Source of the DNA: Luscinia megarhynchos
Taxonomy: Eukaryota > Chordata > Aves > Passeriformes > Turdidae
Direction: 5' to 3'
NCBI GenBank assembly: GCA_034336665.1
Contig: CM067566.1
Location: 20,318,330-20,382,329, forward strand
Length of the DNA stretch: 64,000 nt
Made by a program: the position numbers and the translations under genes. Shown one piece after another: positions 1-9,211 of this stretch (the stretch's first letter is position 1; each line of letters begins with the position of its first letter). Below the pieces are notes generated by a model, which saw only the letters and a list, made by a program, of their open reading frames with translations, had not been told where the DNA came from and made no database searches.

Positions 1-429
1 CTGTTCAATATAACAGTGATTTTAAGTAAAAACTGTGTTTTTCTTCTAAATTATTGACATAGTGAAATATGAATTCTCACAAATTGTAGAAAACACATTT
101 TGTTCAAGTCTTTTAAATAAATCTCAATGGGTGCAGACAGATATGTAGAGCAGCATAAGGAAATAATAGTGCTGATTATTAGCCTATGTCAGCTTATTAT
201 CAGCTTATTAGCTGATAAGCCTGATAGGCTATAAAGAAAACGAGATGAGTGAAAAGGATTTATCAATAAGGCAGAATTTTTGTTCTGGTTGGGGTTCACT
301 CTAGGAACTTGGTGTCTCTGTGAGGTCTTAAAGATGCAGTCACATCTCACAGCAGTGTCAAAGCCACAGAAGGAACTTCCCATAAGTTAAGCCATCAGAC
401 AAATCTCCACTGAGAAAGCCCAGATGGCA
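1..429. other. Unannotated AT-rich DNA with a nested inverted repeat
   Basis: No gene or known repeat is recognised here. The only structure is a nested inverted repeat at 181-230, listed separately. A retroviral LTR begins somewhere near the end of this stretch; its 5' edge could lie as early as about position 327, where the sequence loosely resembles the inverted complement of the LTR 3' end. Confidence 0.6.
181..230. repeat. Nested inverted repeat, possible cruciform
   Basis: Outer arms AGCCTAT (181-187) and ATAGGCT (224-230) are perfect reverse complements. Inside them TTATCAGC (197-204) and GCTGATAA (211-218) pair with a 6-base loop. The element could fold as an interrupted stem of about 50 bases. 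No transposon family is recognised; chance formation in AT-rich DNA is possible. Confidence 0.6.
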
Positions 430-832
430 AAACAAGCACGATGCTAGTTCCAGGTGGGGTAAGGCACACCTGGGTAACCTATCCAGAAAAAAATTTGCAC
501 AGTGGCAAATTGTTGGAAAGGAAGCAACTCCTTATAAACATGACAGCCCAAATTGTAGGAATGACATGTATGCCCCGAGGACAGTTTTTCTGGTGTCTCC
601 AGAAAAATGTCTCTAGGACCCCACCACTGGAAAGACCAGGGGGAAGACAACCACCAGGATTCTGTGGAATCCATGTGGTAGTGGCATCTTTCTACTTAAT
701 CTTTCTTGTGCTCTATGCTTATTCCACTTGTCCGTCTCCTATTTCTTTCTATCTCTCTACCTAACATTTATTGTTAAATAAAATCTGAACAATTGACTTC
801 AGCATATGGTGTTTTATATTCTAATCTTAACA
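430..832 (+). mobile_element. ERVL-type retroviral LTR, plus strand, 5' edge uncertain
   Basis: This looks like a degraded solo LTR of an avian endogenous retrovirus, most like the ERVL group. On the plus strand it has a TATA-like TATAAA at 533-538, a pyrimidine-rich stretch and an AATAAA poly(A) signal at 777-782. It ends in CTTAACA at 832, which is the kind of CA terminus LTRs carry. The 5' TG terminus was not found cleanly, so the start may be anywhere between about 327 and 440. No internal gag, pol or env sequence follows, so it is probably a solo LTR or a fragment. The 107-codon open frame inside it (441-764) is not a plausible gene. The family call rests on memory of finch ERVL LTRs and was not checked. 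Confidence 0.55.
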
Positions 833-3800
833 GTCTTCAACTCACAATGTTAAAAATAGTATAATAATGGTCCCTGTGAAAAACAAGAGCTCCAAATTTG
901 AATAAGAAGCCAGGATCCCTGCTGTAAAAGCTATTTACTCTTTCTTCCCATTAAAGAAACCTGTAGATCTCCTGTAGTTGTGCTGCCATTGTCAATCCTA
1001 TTGACATTCCTATTTGATACAAGACAATAACCATGTGAATTAAAAATTAGACAGAATAGCCACGATACATGTGCTGTGAATGAGTGGCTTGGCTATTAAA
1101 GGAAACACTGTCAAAGATTAAAAGCAGAGTTTAATATTAATTTGTGAAAATGCAACTTTCCAGAGTTTGATGGCAAGGCTCTGTCTATTACTAATACATA
1201 GGTTAAAATATAGAAAGGTAGATAAAACTAGAAGTAATTTGGAATCATATACACAGAAGCCAGGAATACCAAAAAAGGCAAGAGTGCAGAGCATAAGGAT
1301 GCAAGATAGGAATGCAAAAAAGTTTAGCAGCACTTAATCATTGAATACTTTATCATTTACAAAGTGATTCAAAAGGGTTTACTAAAAGTATGAGAATGAT
1401 TTAACCATAGATTTGACATAGTAACATTCATAATCAATCCACACAGACATGAGTAAGACAAAGTATACACCTATTTCTTGTCTGTAAGGGTATCTATCAA
1501 AAACTCCCCTTGGGTTCAGTGAAATATGACAAGTCCTTCTGAGTTTCCCAACAGGCAAGGGCTGCATCTCAAGGAATGTGGAGGTTAAAGGGAAGGTGTA
1601 TCAGACTAGGACCTCAGGATGGGGGCACAGGGGGCAGACAGGGCTGCAGCCCTCCAACATGTAAGTCTAATAGAAAGAAAAAAAAGAAGAGTTGATACAA
1701 AAGTAATATGAAATGTTGTCTTAGAGATATTGGAAGAGTGGTAAGACCTTACACAAATATCAGATTGAAAATCATCTACCAATATTTGATATAGTATGCA
1801 TTAGTATTAATTACTCAGTCATGCAATCAGTTTGGAGGAGATGTCCAACTGTTTTTTCCTTCCTTTTCTTCCAAACTCATTTTTTCTGGTAGCCCATGAC
1901 TTTGCCCAAATAGAAGAGGTTTGTGTTCTTTCCAGCTGGAAAGCTTTGATCTGCTTTCCTATGTCTCTGTGTCTTTAGGTAATATTTTCAATAGCAATTC
2001 ACTTTTCAGCATTGCTCAGGCTTGTGCTCATTCTCACAGGATGAAATCTTTCCCAAAACATCTGTTCCCAGAAAGAACAGTCTACAGCAAACTTGGATGC
2101 TTGCCAGCTTTCCAGAAAGTTATCTGTTGGGCTGTCTAAAATATTATATTTCCCACTTGAGTAAGTGAAAAAACCTCATTACTCAGTATAATAATTTTGT
2201 GGATAATTAGTAACTCTCCCAATTGCTATAACTCATTCTTCTCCTTGCATTGTTAATGTTGCCAACTATAACATCTAGTGCAATAGATTATAATCTTAAG
2301 GACAGATTTTGGATCTGATTAAATTTTCTGTACCCTGATGATTAAGTGAACCCTTTTACAAGACTGATTATTTTTCAGGTAGAAATACAAATGTGCTTAT
2401 AATAACAAGTGGCATATTCCTGGATCTTTCCCTGTTTCAAGATCAATTCTCTTCAATAGCCACACTCACCTTTAAACCTTGAAAGGTGTTTCCCCAGAGC
2501 ATCAATTTAGATCCATTTCAGCTCTGATGACAGTTCTTGCTCACAACCATGGCCATTCAAAATTAAGTTGCACCAGATTTGAAACCAGTCTGATTTGGGT
2601 TGATTCCGTGGCTCCAACACTGTATATCAGCAACTGTTTTCTTTTCCTATGCTACTTATAATGGTGAAGGAAAGGTCAGCAATTTCCTTCCAAAATTAAG
2701 ATTTGTAATCTATGCTTCCAGCAGCAACATTTGAATTTAGTCAAATCTTGACTTTAATCATCCATCTTGAATTAATTCCCCCGTAGAACAGAAATGCCTC
2801 AGAAATAAAAATTCTATGACATTGCCATGTCTGACTGTGAGATAATATCAAATGTTGAGGCTTTGACTAGGAGATACAGACAAGGAACTGCAACAGTAGG
2901 TGGGTCTTTATTGTTTTGTCTGGAAAACATTCTGTAAAACCATCTTTTTATATATATGGGTGGGTTTTTTTGTTGTCTTCGAAATTCAGAGATCTCAAGA
3001 CTTTAATTTTTTTTAACTTTCCATTACAGACCACTAAATTTTCAAAGCGTAACTAAATAATTTACTTCTTCAATTAGTAATCCAATGAATAAATCTCACC
3101 TTCTCAATAATAATGCCAACATAGATTTTGATTTCAAATTATAAGGGTTTCATTCCTGGTCTGACATACAGCTGTCTTACTGTCTCTGCACTTTCAGATA
3201 TATTTCAATGCTGTGATTGTTTTGGATATCTCCTCTCCTGTTCATATTTATTTCTTCCAGTAATATCTGCCATGGAGACAGGAAAGATCTTCACAGTTTA
3301 ACTCTTATCTCCTTTGATCCTGTAAGCCTGCATGATCCCCAGTGCATGTCTGTCAATCACCATGTCTCAATCTAGCATCCCATCTTTTCCATTGAATGGA
3401 AGTCTATTGCACTAACTGAAAATTTGCAGTTACTCAGAATCACTTTTTGGTTTTAATGAGATTTTGATAATAAATTGAAGAAGGAATCATATTGATAACT
3501 GTGAAAATATCCACTCTGATGGTACCATTCCAGCTATTAAATTGAAGATTTTGAAGTTCATGAAAAAGTATTAATTCTCTAGCTTTTCTCAAGAACTCTC
3601 TAATTAGTTAATAATTCTGCTGCTTTATTAACAGTAACTTGCAGTCTAATATTTTGTTTAGGCATTTTGGATACAAAAGAGGGTCTGATTTTTTTCATCA
3701 GCAGGTAACACTTCCAAATTGCCACCCCACCTGCCACAATTAAACCTGTATTCTTCTGAAAAAACCTGTGCTGTAAATGAAATTGTATCTAGTGCCATAC

Positions 3801-6599
3801 TTCCTGAAAAGACAAACTTAATAAAGTATTTAATATTAACAAGGATATTCAAAATGCTGAAATGCACAATGGATATGAACCCTAATATTTTCTGTTGTTG
3901 AGGCAGACAAGATTCTGCCTTTAGGCTTGAAAGCAATATTTCCTTAAGCTGCTCAAAACTCTCTTTTGCCAAATGTGTTCATGTCCTTAGAATAGTAGAG
4001 AACAAATCACAGGATTTTAAAGAAGTGATGTCGAACAATTAAAATTCAAGATGTTGCAGGAGATATTTTAAGCAGTAAATGGCCATACTTGCAAGGATCT
4101 TTAACCTTAAAAAGCACAATATGATCTATAGGATATATCTGGCAGATGGAAATTTAAAATCTTCTGTTATATATTGCAGGAATCACCTATAATTCTTTGG
4201 CACTATAGTAAAGCACAAGTAGCTTTGGTGTGATTTGGATGAAAAATCCCAAAGATAATGAAGTGAAAGATGCCTGAAAATTATGGCAGAATGTATTAGA
4301 TTTTTCTTTCTGATCCCTTGGAAGGCAGGTTACATTTAACTTTGAAGGGCAATGCTACAGGCCTTAAATACACTGTAGGCTGATGACAGTCTAAGTGAGC
4401 CTGAACTTTTTAGGTTGTTATGTTGCAATATTCAAAATAGCTCTTTGGTAATTACATTCTTTTTCTCATCAGATAACTTCCCATCCATCCAGAGATTGGC
4501 TAGTGGCTTTTTCCTTCTCCTCCTCCTCCTTGATCAAACCACTTTCACAGCTGAAGAAAATGTGTTTAAATTCTTTTCAATTAATAGATGTAAACTTGCC
4601 TAGTAAAAAATTCCCAAGTGCTTACAGTAGATCTTCCCAGGTAATATAATTTGCTTTTGCATTTTCAACTGATTCTAACCCTTCTACTTCAAAACTTTTC
4701 AATAACCAAACCAAAATTGTTAATAAATTACTGTTGAAATTTCACATCTGTCTCAGGAGAGATGAGAAAATATGTTCATAGGATGATATATTTTTAGATT
4801 CCAAACTTTCATGCACTTCATCCATTCCTTTTCCTACTCATATAGAAGCAATGGAAAGTAACAGCATTTCTACATCAGCCAATTATTGCTTTTGTTTGAA
4901 AAGATTTTTATGGTATTATACTAGATTCCTTCAGTAAAAGATGGATGACAAGAATAATGAATTTGGTTTTATTCCTGGTTTTTATCTATGAAACAATTGC
5001 TTGAAGCATTTGATGCAACATGTTACCACACAATTGCTCTTTCTACATTCTGAATTTGTCTTGAGTTTTTACAAAAATAAGCTAATATAATATGAATGTA
5101 GGAAAATAAGGAAAAAAATTGGGATGCTAATGATATAAGATTCTTATGGCATCATCGAAAATACAGGAAAATACATGTTGCCAAGACAGTCCAACTTCTG
5201 TGTTATTGCCAATATTATGTTAGAAGTGTTTGCATCCATTGAGTCTGATACAGAAGAATTCTTTGAAGTGTGAAGTCGCTCTTTTTAATATGTTGCTTCA
5301 GTCTATTGGTTTTGACTGTGGCAGGGCCTTCTGAAGTAATTTTAAAGATATCAGGTGGGGGAATAAGCAGAGAACTCTATATCTGCCTAAATAGGTCAAA
5401 TGAGAAAAGGAACAGGAGAAGGAGTATGGTATAATTTCTAAAACGAGCTCTGTAGTTTGAAATGTTGGTTTTTCTCTGTACATTTAAGGACACGCTGACA
5501 AATACTGCCCTGACTCCTCTCTCTTTCAATGCAAAGACGTTAATAAAATTACAGAGTATAAAAAAGTAGACAGAACTTGTCTTTTCATTCTGCCGCCTTT
5601 TTTTTCTTTATACCCAAAACCCTCAGTGCCTACATTTGAGCATAATAACACTTCAATAACTCTGAAAGTGCATACTTTAAACTAAGGTGCAATTTATGGT
5701 GCATTTTAGAGAGCAGCTAACTGAGACCTGGACACAGTTCCAGTCCTGACACTGCGAGGCAATTTTAAGACACTGAACTATCACACATGTTGTTTCTTTT
5801 CTAGTAGTGATTATTAGAAGATTGTCTCAATTCCAGGAAACTTCTTGAAGTGAGGTGTCCTAATAAAATTGTCTTTTTAAATGAAATGGATTGCACTCTT
5901 TCAAGGTATGTCTGAGATGTTGTTGAGTATTTAGTGACTGACATTTGGCAATATATTTGCATTCAAAACTACGTAATTCATTGCTTTGTGAAGGTTGAAA
6001 GTTTCTTTCTTCTTATGGTAAAACAAAACCTACTATAGATAACTTTCTGCAAATATCTTAATCTTTCACAGTAAGGCATTTTTTTAATGGCAATATGAAT
6101 CTGTTTATTTCATTAGGTATGAAGAACTATGCAACAAAAAATACAAAAATACATATCACTTAAGAAAAAAAACCCAACAGGATGAAAATAAATAGTTTAT
6201 TTGATGGATGTCACTGATAGCTACATAGAGAAGAAAGCCTATATTAAAAGTTATAAAGGCAAGAATCAAAACTGACAGGAATCATCATCAGTTTCCTTTT
6301 CTCTTTACTATCCCTTGGTTTTACTATATGTGATAAACTTAACAGCTTCTTAATAACTGCAGAAAAACTTGTATAGACATAAAAAGCAATTTATACATAA
6401 TTCACTGAATTTATGTTATTAATATTCATTACTATTTAGGCAATACCATCATTCATTGGTAATTTCAACTGTCTCAAATATATTTCATAGAAGAATGGAA
6501 TGTTCAAAAAAATCAGTCTTCCATAATTTGGAATTAATTTTCCAACAGATAAAAGTCTTTACTGTCTCACCTGGCTCTGTGCTGTGATAAACTGCTTAA
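833..6599. other. Gene-free AT-rich stretch
   Basis: No convincing coding exon, RNA gene or recognisable mobile element is seen. Open frames here are short and lack family resemblance. Minor features are a G-rich patch near 1617-1652 and a short CTC-rich run near 4515-4530. Old, highly diverged repeats below detection by eye may be present. Confidence 0.5.
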
Positions 6600-6830
6600 G
6601 GAAAATTATTACCTGTTTTCATTACAGAGCCACAGCACCAGTGCCTTGGCCAAAAGCAGCACCCATGGAGATGGAGTTGGCCCTGGCATCAACATCCCAA
6701 CAAGGTGCCAAGGAGGTCCTCTCATGACCACCAGCAGGATAGGGTTGCCCTTTGTCATGCTGGCACTAGGCACTCACCCAGCTCTGGCAGCCAGACTCCC
6801 ATGGGTATACCCTTAGGAAACTTTCAATAA
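6600..6830 (+). other. GC-richer block with an open frame after a splice-acceptor-like site
   Basis: This roughly 230-base block is clearly richer in G and C than its surroundings. A pyrimidine-rich stretch ending TTACAG (to 6627) resembles a 3' splice site. Immediately after it the plus strand is open from 6628 for 62 codons to a TAG at 6814-6816. The encoded residues are rich in Gly, Pro, Thr and Ala and match no family I recognise. No good splice donor is visible before the stop (a weak GGTATAC lies at about 6804-6810). It could be a terminal exon, an unclassified repeat or chance. It ends just before the pentanucleotide array. Confidence 0.25.
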
Positions 6831-6857
6831 GATTGGAGGGCTCATCCTACACATTTC

Positions 6858-7240
6858 CTATTCTATTCTATTCTATTCTATTCTATTCTATTCTATTCTA
6901 TTCTATTCTATTCTATTCTATTCTATTCTATTCTATTCTATTCTATTCTATTCTATTCTATTCTATTCTATTCTATTCTATTCTATTCTATTCTATTCTA
7001 TTCTATTCTATTCTATTCTATTCTATTCTATTCTATTCTATTCTATTCTATTCTATTCTATTCTATTCTATTCTATTCTATTCTATTCTATTCTATTCTA
7101 TTCTATTCTATTCTATTCTATTCTATTCTATTCTATTCTATTCTATTCTATTCTATTCTATTCTATTCTATTCTATTCTAATTCTATTCTATTCTATTCT
7201 ATTCTATTCTATTCTATTCTATTCTATTCTATTCTATTCT
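6858..7240 (+). repeat. Large ATTCT pentanucleotide array
   Basis: About 76 head-to-tail copies of ATTCT (AGAAT on the other strand), almost perfect. The only interruption seen is one extra A at 7181, which shifts the phase. Because five is not a multiple of three, the plus strand reads as an endlessly repeated Phe-Tyr-Ser-Ile-Leu peptide with no stop codon. The resulting 188-codon open frame (6833-7399) is an artefact of the array, not a gene. The near-perfect purity implies recent expansion. The true length may differ between individuals and may be mis-assembled. Confidence 0.97.
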
Positions 7241-7296
7241 ATTCCATTCCATTCCATTCCATTCCATTCCATTCCATTCCATTCCATTCCATTCCA
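7241..7296 (+). repeat. ATTCC pentanucleotide array adjoining ATTCT array
   Basis: Eleven copies of ATTCC (GGAAT on the minus strand) follow the ATTCT array without a gap, a one-base (T to C) change of the unit. The junction at 7240/7241 is sharp and units do not intermix. This suggests one mutated unit was amplified at the array edge. Confidence 0.97.
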
Positions 7297-7319
7297 CTGT
7301 AAAACTTCATTGGTCATTG

Positions 7320-7425
7320 ATAAGGGATTGATAAGGTCTTCACTAAACCTCCTTTTTTGCCCCTTCAGAGCCTTCACCAACTTCCTTGCTCTTCTTTAGA
7401 CACATCCACATACAATTAAATGTAT
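7320..7425 (-). mobile_element. CR1 LINE fragment, minus strand
   Basis: This short stretch matches, by eye, the antisense of the CR1 3' region: a GATAAGGTCTTC-like segment, then CCTTCACCAACTTCCTTGCT and a TCTTTAGACACATCC segment. These correspond to CR1 segments that normally read roughly CCTTCACCAGCTT and TCTGGACACGCTCC. It starts about 25 bases after the pentanucleotide array, so the array may have arisen at the edge of, or inside, an older CR1 copy. It is short and diverged, so subfamily cannot be given. Confidence 0.6.
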
Positions 7426-7600
7426 GTATTTGAACGTGCATTACCTCACTTGTTTCCTCCCTTGAATCATTCATATACTTCAGAAATATATGATCAAATT
7501 CAATTATGTAATGAGAATACATTAAGGCACTATATTAGTTAAAATATAAAATTATCTCAGTTTTATGTTCCTCAGGGTAAATTTTTTTTCCATTTATTAT

Positions 7601-9050
7601 AAAATCATAGAATGGTTTGTGTAGAAAAAGACATTTTAAAGATCATCTAGTCTAAGCCTACTGACATGACAGGTACTAGATTATGTTGCTCAATGCCCTG
7701 TCCAATATGGCCTTGAACACTTACAGGGGTAGATCATCCACGACTTTTCTAGGAAATCTGTTCCAATGTCTCACCACAATAATTGGAAAAAACTCCTTCC
7801 TTAAGTTTAATCTAAACTTACCCTCTTCGAGTTTAACACCATTACCCTTTGCTCTGTCACTACAGGCTTTTGTTTTAAGTCTATGTTTCTATTAAGTGTC
7901 CTTTAAAGACTGAAAGACACAATGAGATCTGTCTCCTCTAACTGGCACAATCTCAATGTCTCAACCTTTATTCACAGCATAGGTTTCCAGCTCATGACTA
8001 GCTTGTCATCACCAAGACTCTCTGGTTCTTCTCTGCAGGGCTGCTCTTTAGTAGATGTCCCCTAACCTGTGCTGGTACTTAGGGTTATTCATCCTCAGGT
8101 TCAAGACCCTATGCTTGCTTTTGTTGGACTTCATTAGGTTTCTCTCTGCCCAACTCTCCAGCCTTTCAAGGTCCTGCTGAGCAGCAGTACAGCCTTCAGA
8201 TGTTACTGCTACTCTCTGCATTTTCAAATTGTCAGCAAACTTACTTAGGCTGCACTCTATCTGTTGGTCCAGATTGCTGATGAGCAATCAAATTAAATAA
8301 AACTGGACAAAGTACTGATCCCTTGGCTACACCACAGACTGCAAGCCTCCAATTCTACTCCACTGGTTGATGCATCTCACTGTCTATTCATTGAACCCAC
8401 AGTTCCTGAGCTTACGTATGAGGATGTTATGGGAGAGAGTGACAAAAGCCTTGCTGAAATCAAGGTAGATGACATCCACTGCTCTCCCCTCATCCACTGC
8501 CATGCCTTCATAGAAGGATATCATATCAGTCAGGCAAGATTTCCTCTTGGTAAATCCATGCTGACTACTCCCAATAACATTTTTCTCTTTTATATGGTTG
8601 GTACTGACCTCCAAATTGATCTGTTCCATCACCTTTCCAGGGATGGAGGTCGGACTGACTGGAGGTAGTTTCCCAGGCCCTCCTCTTTTCCGTTTTTGAA
8701 GATGGGAGTAAAATTTTCTTTCTTCCAGTCATCAAGAATTTCTCATTATGTTCTCCATTATTTTTCAAAGATGATGGAGAGTGGCTTAGCAACATCTGCC
8801 ATCTGCCTCAGACCCATGAGGGTATCCTGTCAGGCCATAAGGATTTATGGATGTTGAATCTCCTTAGCCCATCTCTAACCACCAAGAAGTCTTCATTTCT
8901 TCACCCTTCCTCTTTTAGCCTCAACATCCATGATTCCTGAAGGCTGGCCTCAGAAAAAAGTCTGAAGCAAATAAGGCATTCATTAATTATGCCTTTTCTT
9001 TGTCTTCCATCACCAGGGTGTGACCTACTTGACCTTCTGGGGTGAAAATG
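7601..9050 (-). mobile_element. CR1 LINE, 3' half with broken reverse transcriptase, minus strand
   Basis: The 3' end is at 7601, where the antisense tail AATCATAGAATGG begins. Reading on the minus strand, the element runs from higher to lower coordinates. The 8632-8384 stretch encodes reverse transcriptase core, with motifs QHGF-KSCL and [10 protein letters not shown]. The 8287-8048 stretch encodes the C-terminal part, with FAD-, DLERLESWAERN and NLMKSNKSK. The catalytic FADD motif reads FADN. In-frame stops interrupt the segment between the two blocks, and about 25 residues of the usual linker appear to be missing. Sequence up to about 9050 resembles the region upstream of the RT core. The element is therefore 5'-truncated and inactive. 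The CR1 family call is secure; the subfamily and exact upper boundary are not. Confidence 0.92.
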
Positions 9051-9072
9051 CACACTGCTATCTTACATCAAA

Positions 9073-9211
9073 CTTGTCATCCACAGGTATTCCCAAGTTT
9101 CTTGGCAGAACACCTTTCGATCTGTTCATCCCCCAATCTGTATTGATATCGGGGATTCCTTAATCTAAGTGCAAGAGGCTGTGGTTGATGTTGTTGAAAT
9201 TCTTGAGATTA
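9073..9211 (-). mobile_element. Second CR1 fragment, out of order, minus strand
   Basis: This piece matches the antisense CR1 segment containing CCCCCAATCTGTATTGATAT and a GTTGTTGAAATTC-like segment. In CR1 that segment lies between the end of the RT and the 3' untranslated region. The neighbouring element already contains the same segment at about 8035-8140, so this is a separate insertion or a rearranged duplicate, not a continuation. Its lower boundary, somewhere in 9030-9073, is unclear. Confidence 0.7.

Noticed and set aside
3658..3972. 104-codon minus-strand open frame
   Set aside because: No domain or repeat family recognised, and a second frame is open on the plus strand over the same bases.
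6833..7399. 188-codon open frame with a repeated Phe-Tyr-Ser-Ile-Leu peptide
   Set aside because: It is the automatic translation of the ATTCT array, whose 5-base unit has no stop codon in any plus-strand frame. Its ends lie in unrelated flanking DNA.
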